A stretch of DNA of 64,000 nt from Streptomyces alboflavus (GTDB lineage: Bacteria; Actinomycetota; Actinomycetes; Streptomycetales; Streptomycetaceae), in the NCBI RefSeq assembly GCF_000716675.1, contig NZ_JNXT01000011.1, forward strand, positions 76,673-140,672. Direction: 5' to 3'. Positions 17,574 to 24,799 of the stretch are shown piece by piece. A program made the translations under genes and the position numbers. Every line of letters begins with the position of its first letter. The first letter of the stretch is position 1. The notes below the pieces were generated by a model. That model was not told the DNA's origin. It was given only the letters and a program-made list of their open reading frames with translations, and did not search any database.

Positions 17574-18434
17574 ATGACGCTCTCGGCACCTTCGGCGCGC
17601 GCCGTTGACTTGCGGGTTGAACCGGTCGACAACGTTCTCGATCACGTAGAGCGATCCCTTCAAGTCGAGCTGGATCGGGACACAGTGGTGCGCAAGCGCC
17701 GCTCGGTCGGAGCGCGGACGGACCGGCGGACGTGGATCCGCATCGAGAGGCGCGGGCTCGACAAGATCGGCATGCAGGGCTGGAACGGCACCGAGTGCGC
17801 CGCCCGACTGGAAGGCATCGCCCAGCCCACCTGGCGGGGGTGCGTGGTCTGGCGGGGCGCGGACGAGCCCGTGATGTGGCGGGCCGACGAGACCGAGCTT
17901 CTACCGAGCGCGCCCATCGGCAACGCGATCCTCAGCGAGGACCCGAAGCTGCCGGACTCGTGGTGGCAGGCGTTCAACGCCTCGCTGGACGCGCTCGCGG
18001 CCCAGCACACGGGGCGCGTCGCCACCCCGGACACGGTCACCATCACGCAGGCTCTCGTCACCGAAGCCGTCCGCAGCCTCTCTCCCACCGACGACTTCGA
18101 CACGATTGTTGAGCACTGGGTGCCCGCCCACGCGGACCTGAACTGGGCCAACATGACCGCGCCGACGTTCTCCCTCTTCGACTGGGAGGACTGGGGCAAC
18201 GCGCCACGCGGCCTGGATTCCGCCTCGCTGTGGGGCAGCTCCCTTGCCGTCCCCGCTCTGGCCGATCGCGTACGACATGAACGGCGCCACGACTTCGAAA
18301 GCCGGGACGGCAAGCTGATGACGCTCTTCACGTGCTCGAAGATCCTCGGACCGGACGCGCACCCGCAGGACCCGCGGTTGGAGCCCGCGCGTCGCATGGC
18401 GGAGCAGGTCATCGCGGAGCTTCAAGCGGGCTGA
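17574..18434 (+). CDS. APH-fold phosphotransferase-like protein
   Basis: 286 aa, ATG at 17574. It carries the kinase catalytic loop HADLNWANM (Asp188, Asn193) and the metal-binding FDWEDWG (Asp203) of the aminoglycoside phosphotransferase/choline kinase fold. The N-terminal lobe lacks an obvious canonical P-loop. Family members phosphorylate small molecules; related folds act on Ser/Thr of peptides in some RiPP pathways. It ends 13 bp inside the convergent aldo/keto reductase gene. Substrate unknown; a link to the peptide operon is only positional. Confidence 0.75.
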   Translation: MTLSAPSARAVDLRVEPVDNVLDHVERSLQVELDRDTVVRKRRSVGARTDRRTWIRIERRGLDKIGMQGWNGTECAARLEGIAQPTWRGCVVWRGADEPVMWRADETELLPSAPIGNAILSEDPKLPDSWWQAFNASLDALAAQHTGRVATPDTVTITQALVTEAVRSLSPTDDFDTIVEHWVPAHADLNWANMTAPTFSLFDWEDWGNAPRGLDSASLWGSSLAVPALADRVRHERRHDFESRDGKLMTLFTCSKILGPDAHPQDPRLEPARRMAEQVIAELQAG

Positions 18435-19279
18435 CCACGCGATCGGGTACGGATGAGGTCCCGGTACTCGCGGACGGCCTGCTCGTCCACCTGGCTGGCC
18501 AGGGCGCCCATCAGTTCGCCCAGGTGAGCGGGCTCGTCCGTGCCCACGGCCATGGTGCTGACTCGCGGAAGGCAGTACGCCGTTCGGAAGGCGGCCTGCA
18601 CATGGGAGAGCCCGTCGCCGCCCCGGAGGAAGACACCGGGGTTGATCCTGTCCCACACCGGGGCGCGGGTACTGCCTCCGAAGGGGCTCATCCCCCAGGC
18701 GCTGTCGCTGCCGAGGCCCCAGGCCGTGGCGACGGCATCCGCGGCGTCGAGGGTCTTGGTCCCGACCAGCAGACCGGCGCGGACCATGAGAACCGAGGGC
18801 TGCGGCAGGGCCACGTCGACCAGGTCAACCAACGGCGAGGGATCCCAGGACGCGACGCCCCAGCCACCGCACAGCCCCTTCGATGTTGCTATGTCGAGTG
18901 CGGCGCACGCCTGAGCCAGGACGTATCGGCTGCGGGGCGCAGCTCCTTCGAGGCTGTGTTCCGGGTTGTGCAGGAAGACCAGGTCTGGCTCCCGCCCAAG
19001 ATCCTTGACCGCCTGCTCCACGGCTACGTGCAGCCGCGCCGGGTCGAGGGAGTGCTCCGCCCTGTCCGACCCCGGGAAGTAGCCCACCTTGGTGGAGAGC
19101 GTGAGCTTCGGCAGCAGATCGCCCGCCACCCGCGCCAGAACCTCATGCGAGCGAAAGCCCAGGTAGTTGGAGCTGGTGTCGAGCGCGGTGACGCCGAGGT
19201 CCAGCGCGCCGGTCAGGAGACGGCGCTCGTGACGAGACCGGTGTAACCCGAGGACAACTCGGGGGTCAGTGTCGCGCAT
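18422..19279 (-). CDS. Aldo/keto reductase
   Basis: 285 aa NAD(P)H-dependent oxidoreductase with a TIM-barrel fold. The catalytic tetrad fits Asp34, Tyr39 (DTSSNYLGFRS), Lys64 (LSTKVGYF) and His104 (VFLHNPEHS). ATG at 19279 is preceded by GGAGGAGAT and lies 67 bp inside the end of the JmjC gene, giving a long overlap and translational coupling. It is the last gene of the peptide-JmjC-AKR operon. Substrate unknown; a modified peptide carbonyl is one possibility. Confidence 0.85.
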   Translation of the reverse strand: MRDTDPRVVLGLHRSRHERRLLTGALDLGVTALDTSSNYLGFRSHEVLARVAGDLLPKLTLSTKVGYFPGSDRAEHSLDPARLHVAVEQAVKDLGREPDLVFLHNPEHSLEGAAPRSRYVLAQACAALDIATSKGLCGGWGVASWDPSPLVDLVDVALPQPSVLMVRAGLLVGTKTLDAADAVATAWGLGSDSAWGMSPFGGSTRAPVWDRINPGVFLRGGDGLSHVQAAFRTAYCLPRVSTMAVGTDEPAHLGELMGALASQVDEQAVREYRDLIRTRSRGQPA

Positions 19280-20409
19280 ATCTCCTCCTTCACCAGGATC
19301 TCGGCGACCTCCACGGCCTCGGCACCGACGACAGCAGCCGCCTGGTCGAGGGGGACCGGCCTGCCGCTCAGCAGCAGACGCAGTGCGGGCAGGGCCTTGG
19401 CCGCCAGGGTGAGCCTTTTGCCCGAGGCCAGGACGTCGACGGTGTCGCCGTTCTCCTTGATCTCGGGGCGGAAGCGGGTGGTGCACACCACGGCCTCCAG
19501 CGGGCCGAGGACGTCCAGGTAGGGCACATGGCGGGGCAGTGTCGTCTGCTGCTCGTAGGCGGACAGGAAGTCGGCCGGTGAGCGCTCGCCGACCAGTTGG
19601 ACGGCGGCCTCGGTCAGGGCGTCGCTGCTGGCTCCAGGGGTGCGATCCAGGTCGTGCCGGAAGATCTCCCGCTCGCGGCACCAGTCGGCCAGCCACGCGA
19701 GCCAGCTCGCTCCGGTGCGTTGGGTGATGCCGAACGTCACGTGGAGGCTCTTGCCCGAGCCGATGCCGGTGCGGGTGGCCCGGTGCCAGTGGCCGCGGGG
19801 GATGTGCATGATGTCGCCGGTCCGCATGATGCCGGACCAGACGATCTCCTCGCTCGGGGTCGTGTTGGGGTCGGCGTCTCGGTAGAGGGGAGCAGTACGG
19901 GAGGTCCCGCGTACCTCCCACGCCTTCTCGCCCGCGAGCTGGACGATCACCACATCATGGTCATCCCAGTGCAGTGGGAAGCCCGAAGCATCGTTCGTCG
20001 TCAGGTAGGCGTTGACCTGCACCCGCTCATGGGACCACCACTGCAGTGCGCGGCAGGCGACCTCCATCGTCGGGTCGAAGACGTTGAGCTGATCGAGGAT
20101 GAGCGTGGCGCCCTCCCCCACCAGCCGACCGAGGCTGCGCATGTTGACCGTGGGGATGCTCTGACCGCGAGGACTGACGACGTCGGTGTAGTAGATGGCC
20201 GGATGGACTTCCTCGCCCTTCTGGAAGCACCGGAACTGCGGGCGGTTCAGGCTCCTGCGCATCACGATGTCGAGCAGCTGGTTCGGAGTCAGGATGCGGG
20301 CGGCGAGGGCGGGGTCGCTCATGCTTCCCCGGGCGAATTCCTTGCCGAGTTCACCCGGCCCGTTCCACCCGAGCGCCGCCTCGATGGCGTTGATCAACTG
20401 GTGTTCCAT
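19213..20409 (-). CDS. JmjC/cupin-type Fe(II)/2-oxoglutarate oxygenase
   Basis: 398 aa. The metal-binding triad reads His147-x-Asp149 (PLHWDDHDVVIVQL) and His207 (HIPRGHWHRA) in a double-stranded beta-helix, as in Cupin_4/ribosomal-oxygenase-like hydroxylases that act on peptide side chains. The C-terminal 110 residues form a winged-helix-like region (ALRLLLSGRPVPLDQAAAVVG), also seen in this family. ATG at 20409 has AGGAGG 5 bp upstream; the frame upstream of it has no better start. It follows the small peptide gene by 86 bp containing a strong hairpin. A probable peptide or protein hydroxylase. Confidence 0.8.
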   Translation of the reverse strand: MEHQLINAIEAALGWNGPGELGKEFARGSMSDPALAARILTPNQLLDIVMRRSLNRPQFRCFQKGEEVHPAIYYTDVVSPRGQSIPTVNMRSLGRLVGEGATLILDQLNVFDPTMEVACRALQWWSHERVQVNAYLTTNDASGFPLHWDDHDVVIVQLAGEKAWEVRGTSRTAPLYRDADPNTTPSEEIVWSGIMRTGDIMHIPRGHWHRATRTGIGSGKSLHVTFGITQRTGASWLAWLADWCREREIFRHDLDRTPGASSDALTEAAVQLVGERSPADFLSAYEQQTTLPRHVPYLDVLGPLEAVVCTTRFRPEIKENGDTVDVLASGKRLTLAAKALPALRLLLSGRPVPLDQAAAVVGAEAVEVAEILVKEEICATLTPELSSGYTGLVTSAVS

Positions 20410-20447
20410 TACTGCCTCCTCATGAGGTTCGACCATGTGGTGCAGGT

Positions 20448-20489
20448 GCGGCAGGGGCGAGGGCAAAGCACCGCACTCGCCCCTGCCGC
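20448..20489 (-). terminator. 14-bp hairpin between peptide gene and JmjC gene (attenuator-like)
   Basis: Arms 20448-20461 and 20476-20489 are perfectly complementary (GCGGCAGGGGCGAG) with a 14-nt loop. It starts 6 bp after the peptide stop codon and precedes the oxygenase by about 39 bp. There is no U-tract. A partial terminator or RNA-stabilising hairpin here would give more peptide than enzyme, as in many precursor-peptide operons. Confidence 0.7.
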
Positions 20490-20495
20490 CTGGAG

Positions 20496-20663
20496 CTATG
20501 CGGCGTCGGTCAAGTTGCCGTCACCGCCCGGCCATGGGGCATCTCCGGAACTCCCCTGGTTGTCGGACCGGAGGCTGTCGTACCGGTCGTGGACGGCGGT
20601 CAGCTCCTCCACCGCCACCAGGAGGCCGCTCCGGGTAGGAGGCGGTGCTGTGGTCTGTGCCAC
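20496..20663 (-). CDS. Small peptide, candidate modified-peptide precursor
   Basis: 55 codons, GTG start at 20663 with AGGAAGGA 7 nt upstream. It begins M-AQTTAPPPTRSGLLVAVEE and ends GDAPWPGGDGNLTDAA. The first 32 residues contain an amphipathic helix (LLVAVEELTAVHDRYDSLR) like a leader. The last 23 are Gly/Ser/Asp-rich with one Trp-Pro and no Cys. It is the first gene of an operon with a JmjC oxygenase and an aldo/keto reductase. It resembles no RiPP precursor family I know. It could instead be a small regulatory or scaffold protein. Codon bias (mostly G/C in position 3) and the good ribosome site support real translation. Confidence 0.62.
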   Translation of the reverse strand: MAQTTAPPPTRSGLLVAVEELTAVHDRYDSLRSDNQGSSGDAPWPGGDGNLTDAA

Positions 20664-20686
20664 CTCGTGCTCCTTCCTGTTCGGAT

Positions 20687-20761
20687 CCCTCGCCAGGGCT
20701 CCGGCGAGGGTTCAAGAGCCGCCCTCACGTCCGTGGGAGATGTTGGATACGTGAGGGCGGC
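20687..20761 (-). promoter_or_regulatory. Two hairpins upstream of the peptide gene
   Basis: Hairpin A: CCCTCGCC (20687-20694) with 20703-20710, 8-nt loop. Hairpin B: 13-bp perfect arms 20718-20730 (GCCGCCCTCACGT) and 20749-20761, 18-nt loop. B may end the upstream ATPase transcript; A lies 24-47 nt before the peptide start and may be a leader structure or operator. Confidence 0.55.
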
Positions 20762-20867
20762 GGTCTGTAGGCAGCCTGAAGTTGGAGGGCACGGTGCGTC
20801 GTTCACAGACGGGCGCCGAACGCTCCGCTCCGGGCTGGATAGGTCTGGGCGCGTGAGTGCGGCGCTG

Positions 20868-21395
20868 TCAGGCGGCCGACAGGACCAGCGGATGGGGCAT
20901 GGGTCCTGCCTCACGCTGCGAGCGGACCGCGAAGAACCTACGGAGAACGGCCGCCCGGATGGCCGGGGTCGGCTTCGGGACTTCGATCTCCGCCCACACG
21001 CTCTTGCCCTGGTCGCGGAGATCCCAGCTCGATCGCACCGCGAAGTGACCGACCAGGGCGAGGCCGCGCCCGCTCTCGTCGCCGCTGTCCGCGCAACCCG
21101 CCACCGGGGCCCGCCGATCACGGTCAGCCACGACGATCACCAGGCTGCCGGGGTCGTGGAACAGCGCGACGGTGATGGGCCCAACTCCGTGGATCACGGC
21201 GTTGCTGATGAGCTCGGAGGCGACGAGCCGAATCGCGTCAGCCGATGCGTCATCCAGAGGGACACCCCACGCTCGTACGCTCTCAACGACCTTGCGCCGA
21301 GCGGCAGGCACCTCTGCTTCCGCTCCGGCAAGGGCGAAGCGTGTGGCGAGCGTGGGCATGGCGGACGCCTCCGGAAAGGTGGGGAGCGACTCCAT
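20868..21395 (-). CDS. RsbW-like anti-sigma/ATP-binding regulator
   Basis: 175 aa with a GHKL ATPase domain: the N-box ELISNAVIHG (about 63-72), then VVADRDRRAP and GRGLALVGHFAV in place of the G-boxes. Streptomyces carry many such small HATPase proteins, which bind sigma or anti-anti-sigma factors. An internal Met at residue 13 is an alternative start. It is upstream of the peptide operon on the same strand, separated by two hairpins, and divergent from the XRE-TPR regulator. Regulatory partner unknown. Confidence 0.82.
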   Translation of the reverse strand: MESLPTFPEASAMPTLATRFALAGAEAEVPAARRKVVESVRAWGVPLDDASADAIRLVASELISNAVIHGVGPITVALFHDPGSLVIVVADRDRRAPVAGCADSGDESGRGLALVGHFAVRSSWDLRDQGKSVWAEIEVPKPTPAIRAAVLRRFFAVRSQREAGPMPHPLVLSAA

Positions 21396-21606
21396 CTCCG
21401 ACGGGGGACGGTGATGGAGCCGCCGTTCTGGGCAGCCGTACCGGAGCGATGCTTCTCGCAGCCCCGGTGCGGCTGAGTTCAGTCAACTGCCGCGGTGTGC
21501 AAGCCCGGAACGTTTCTTGGGGGTTTCTCTTGGGGACGCCCTTCCGCGTGCCTGTACGCGCAGTAGCCTCCGAATCACGCCGTGAGGGGATGACGGGAGT
21601 GATGAC

Positions 21607-22950
21607 GTGCCCGGTGAGCCGTTAGCGATCCACCCACTGACCTTCGTGCGCCAGTCGCACGGATGGGGCAAGGCTGAGTTCGCCCGGCTCATGCGGGCAC
21701 ACGGAAAGTTGCTCGGCATCTCGCTGGCGACCAACCGGACGACGGTGTGGAAGTGGGAGCAGGGTCAGGAGCCGGATGCGGATGCTCAGCGCGTGCTCGC
21801 TGACCTTCTGCGAGTCCCGCCCCCGCAGATACAGGCGCAACGATGGCCGCAGTGGCTCCCCGTATGGGAAGTAACAGGGCTCACCGCCCCGTGGACTGAG
21901 GCAGGAACCGTTGAAGCGTTGGCTGATCTGGTGGGCAGCGGACGGTTGGATCGTCGAGGCTTCCTCACCATCACCGGCGCCGCTCTGACCGGGCTCGCGG
22001 CGAGCTGGGTCGAGGCACCCTCCGCGTTCACCTCCGCGCTCAACGGAGACCGCGTCACAGACAAGATGGTCTCCACGATCGAGCAGCGGATCAGCACGCT
22101 CCGCACCCTCGATGACCAACTCGGGGGCGCTCGGCTACTGGAGCAGGCACGCGGTGACCTGGCCCTGACTACCGGTCTCCTCAGCGCCGGTCGGTACACG
22201 GATCAGATCCGTGTCCGGTTGTACGCGCTGGCGGCCCGGGTATCGCACCTGACCGGCTGGATGGCCTACGACGCAGGGCTGCGGTCCGCCGGACAGCGGT
22301 ACTACGTCGGGGCACTGCGCAGCGCCCGCACGGCCGGAGACGACGCCTTCGGTGCCTTCATCCTGGCGGAGATGGGCGTGCACGTCTCCGAGGCCGGCCG
22401 GACCGCCGAACGGGTCGGCCTCATCTCGACCGCCCTCGACAACGCCCCTCGCACGCTGTCGACCTACACCCAGTCTTTCCTCTACCTGCACAAGGCCGAG
22501 GCACTGTCCCGCGACGGCGACCACCGGAAGGCTGGTACGACACTGAATCGTGCCGCTTCCCTCTGGGACCGTCACACGGCGGAGGAGAACCCGGACTGGC
22601 TCGACTGGTTCGGTGAGGCACAACTGAAGTCGACCGAGGGCAAGGTTCTTCTACGCTCGGGGCAGGTGGAGCGCGCGACGAGCTCCCTGGAAGCCTCCAT
22701 CGAGAAGGCGGCCCCACGAGACAAGGCCGTACGGTCCAGCCGTCTGGCCGAGGCCCGGCTTGCCGGCGGCGACCTGGACGGGGCGCTCGACGCGGCGAAC
22801 TACGGCGTTGGGCTCCTCGAAGACAAGGTCAGCTCTGTGCGGGCCCTGGACCGCCTGAAGGAGCTCTCCGCGCGGCTCGAACCACACAAGACGGTGCCCG
22901 CCACCCGCGAGTTCCGCGAGCGCTTGCAGGCTCTGCCCGTCACCGCCTGA
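21607..22950 (+). CDS. XRE HTH regulator with TPR-like sensor domain
   Basis: 447 aa. The N-terminal helix-turn-helix (about 8-70; GWGKAEFARLMRAHG, TTVWKWEQGQEPDADAQRVLADLL) is followed by a twin-Arg-like hydrophobic patch (RRGFLTITGAALTGLAAS, about 118-135). An all-helical TPR-like region runs to the end. This architecture is common in Streptomyces for regulators that sense peptides or small molecules. GTG start at 21607. It is divergent from the ATPase gene and close to the peptide operon, so it may control it. Confidence 0.82.
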   Translation: MPGEPLAIHPLTFVRQSHGWGKAEFARLMRAHGKLLGISLATNRTTVWKWEQGQEPDADAQRVLADLLRVPPPQIQAQRWPQWLPVWEVTGLTAPWTEAGTVEALADLVGSGRLDRRGFLTITGAALTGLAASWVEAPSAFTSALNGDRVTDKMVSTIEQRISTLRTLDDQLGGARLLEQARGDLALTTGLLSAGRYTDQIRVRLYALAARVSHLTGWMAYDAGLRSAGQRYYVGALRSARTAGDDAFGAFILAEMGVHVSEAGRTAERVGLISTALDNAPRTLSTYTQSFLYLHKAEALSRDGDHRKAGTTLNRAASLWDRHTAEENPDWLDWFGEAQLKSTEGKVLLRSGQVERATSSLEASIEKAAPRDKAVRSSRLAEARLAGGDLDGALDAANYGVGLLEDKVSSVRALDRLKELSARLEPHKTVPATREFRERLQALPVTA

Positions 22951-23010
22951 TCGGGAACGCCGCAAGCATCAAGAGCGAGCACGCCCCGAGCAGGAACCAG
23001 GGGTGCCACG

Positions 23011-24198
23011 ATGGGCCGCATGACGATGATCGACGGTGAGGTCGCGGCCGGATTCGAGCCCGTACGCGAGGCGTTCGCGGCGAACTTCGCGCAGCACAGG
23101 GACATCGGCGCGGCGCTGTGCGTGTACCAGGACGGTCGGCCAGTGGTGGACCTGTGGGGTGGAGTCGTCGACCCCAGCACCGGCCGACCGTGGGAGCGAG
23201 ACACACTGCAACTGGTCTACTCGGCGACGAAGGGGGCGACCGCGAGCGCCGTGCATCTGCTGGTCCAGCGAGGCGAGTTGGACCTGGACGCTCCGGTGGC
23301 CACGTACTGGCCGGAGTTCGCCGCGAACGGCAAGGCGGACATCCCGGTGCGCTGGCTCCTTTCCCACCAAGCGGGCCTGGTCACGCTCGACCAGCCGGTA
23401 CCGCTGGCCGAGGCGCTGGACTGGCATCCGATGGCGGCCGCACTGGCCGCTCAGCGTCCCGTGTGGACTCCCGGCACCGCGCACGGCTATCACGGCCGGA
23501 CCTGGGGCTGGCTGGTCGGCGAGGTGATCCGCCGAGTCTCCGGACGCACACCGGGCCGCTTCTTCGCAGATGAGATCGCCACCCCGCTCGGGCTGGACTT
23601 CTTCATCGGGCTCCCAGCCAGTGAGCGTGACCGCGTCAGCCGCATGGTGTACCGGAGGCCGGGCGTCGACTTCACCACGCTGCCCCCAGAATCGATCCCC
23701 GAGGAACTCCGCGAAGTAGTCGCTGCCTGGCGTGACCCGAACTCGTTCAGCAACAGGGCGTACGCGGTCACCGATCCCGCCCAGATCGACTTCGACTCGC
23801 CCGACGTACAGGCCGCGGAACTCCCGGCCTCCAACGGCATCAGTACTGCGCGCGGACTGGCGCGCATGTACGCGGCGCTGATCGGCGAGGTGGACGGCAT
23901 ACGCCTGCTCACCCCGGAGACCCTCACATCGGCCACCAAGGAGCAGGCCAGCGGCAAGGACCAAGTGCTCGTGGCACCAAGCCGGTTCAGCTCCGGATAC
24001 ATGTTGCCCACCAAGGACATCCCCATGACCGGGCCGCACTCCTTCGGCCACACCGGCCGCGGTGGCTCGCTCGGCTTCGCCGACCCGGAACACGGCATCG
24101 CCTTCGGCTACGTGATGAACCATGTCATCAGCGGCTCCGACGATGTGCGCGCGGCGACGCTGGTCGACGCAGTGCGGAGGTCGCTGACGGGACGATAG
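23011..24198 (+). CDS. Beta-lactamase-family serine hydrolase (esterase)
   Basis: 395 aa, no signal peptide. The class C beta-lactamase/EstB fold is indicated by the nucleophile motif SATKG (Ser and Lys of SxxK), the general-base Tyr region (HGYHGRTWGWLVGEV) and HTGRGGS near the C-terminus in place of KTG. Such cytosolic enzymes are usually esterases rather than true beta-lactamases. ATG at 23011; a second in-frame ATG lies at 23020. It follows the XRE-TPR gene by 60 bp on the same strand. Substrate unknown. Confidence 0.85.
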   Translation: MGRMTMIDGEVAAGFEPVREAFAANFAQHRDIGAALCVYQDGRPVVDLWGGVVDPSTGRPWERDTLQLVYSATKGATASAVHLLVQRGELDLDAPVATYWPEFAANGKADIPVRWLLSHQAGLVTLDQPVPLAEALDWHPMAAALAAQRPVWTPGTAHGYHGRTWGWLVGEVIRRVSGRTPGRFFADEIATPLGLDFFIGLPASERDRVSRMVYRRPGVDFTTLPPESIPEELREVVAAWRDPNSFSNRAYAVTDPAQIDFDSPDVQAAELPASNGISTARGLARMYAALIGEVDGIRLLTPETLTSATKEQASGKDQVLVAPSRFSSGYMLPTKDIPMTGPHSFGHTGRGGSLGFADPEHGIAFGYVMNHVISGSDDVRAATLVDAVRRSLTGR

Positions 24199-24328
24199 CC
24201 CCAGCGCAGTGGGCGTATCCCGCGCGGTGGGCGGGCCCAAGTGAACCCAAAGGTGACCGCGGAGCCGATGGTCTGACTGTGGCCGGCCCTACGGCCGTCG
24301 GCGGCGAGTAGGGGTGCTATTTCAGGCT

Positions 24329-24781
24329 TCAGCGACCGAGGTGGCGCAGGCCGTCCCCGAGGGTGGGGTGCCAGCGGTCGACCGGACCGGAGTGGCGGTT
24401 GTACCAGGCGGAGTCCAGGCGCGGCTCCTGTGCCTGGTGGTCGTTCGTGCAGCGCAGCCATACCGAGTCGTCGCGCATGTTGAAGACGATCCAGTCCCGG
24501 TACGCGCCGCACTGCGGGCACGCGTGGACCTCGCCCTCGATGACGAGCGGCGGCATCCAGCGCATCATTAGTCCTTCGACATCGTGACGGGACGGCGCCC
24601 GCAGATCGGCCGACGGGAAGTCCGGCACGACCGCCTCCTCGCCCGACCCAGTCGAAGCGGATACCTCGGGCTGGGCGGCATCAAGCGGCGGCGGCTCTTG
24701 AGCAAGCATCTGCAGCATCGTGAGCGCCTCACGCTGGGCCTCTCGGAACTCGCGCAGGGCGCGAGCACGTCGTCGGAACAT
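24329..24781 (-). CDS. Hypothetical zinc-ribbon-like protein, last gene of defence operon
   Basis: 150 aa. The N-terminal 27 residues are a basic helix (MFRRRARALREFREAQREAL). A low-complexity linker follows, then a possible metal site C88-x2-C91 (CPQCGAYRDW) with C111 and H115 (LRCTNDH). The start is 18 bp downstream of the McrC stop, so it is probably co-transcribed. I do not recognise the family. It could be a nucleic-acid-binding accessory of the McrBC-like complex. Confidence 0.65.
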   Translation of the reverse strand: MFRRRARALREFREAQREALTMLQMLAQEPPPLDAAQPEVSASTGSGEEAVVPDFPSADLRAPSRHDVEGLMMRWMPPLVIEGEVHACPQCGAYRDWIVFNMRDDSVWLRCTNDHQAQEPRLDSAWYNRHSGPVDRWHPTLGDGLRHLGR

Positions 24782-24799
24782 GCAGACTCCACCCCTTTG

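Noticed and set aside
17574..18434. Aminoglycoside-resistance gene
   Set aside because: It has the APH catalytic loop, but no specific resistance-family similarity can be seen and the context does not suggest it.
14872..24198. TraB/FtsK or type IV secretion genes in the cargo
   Set aside because: None of the proteins has FtsK-like Walker motifs with a gamma domain or VirB/VirD4 features.
23011..24198. Antibiotic-resistance beta-lactamase
   Set aside because: Has the SxxK fold motif but no signal peptide and a HTG in place of KTG, so an esterase-type enzyme is more likely.
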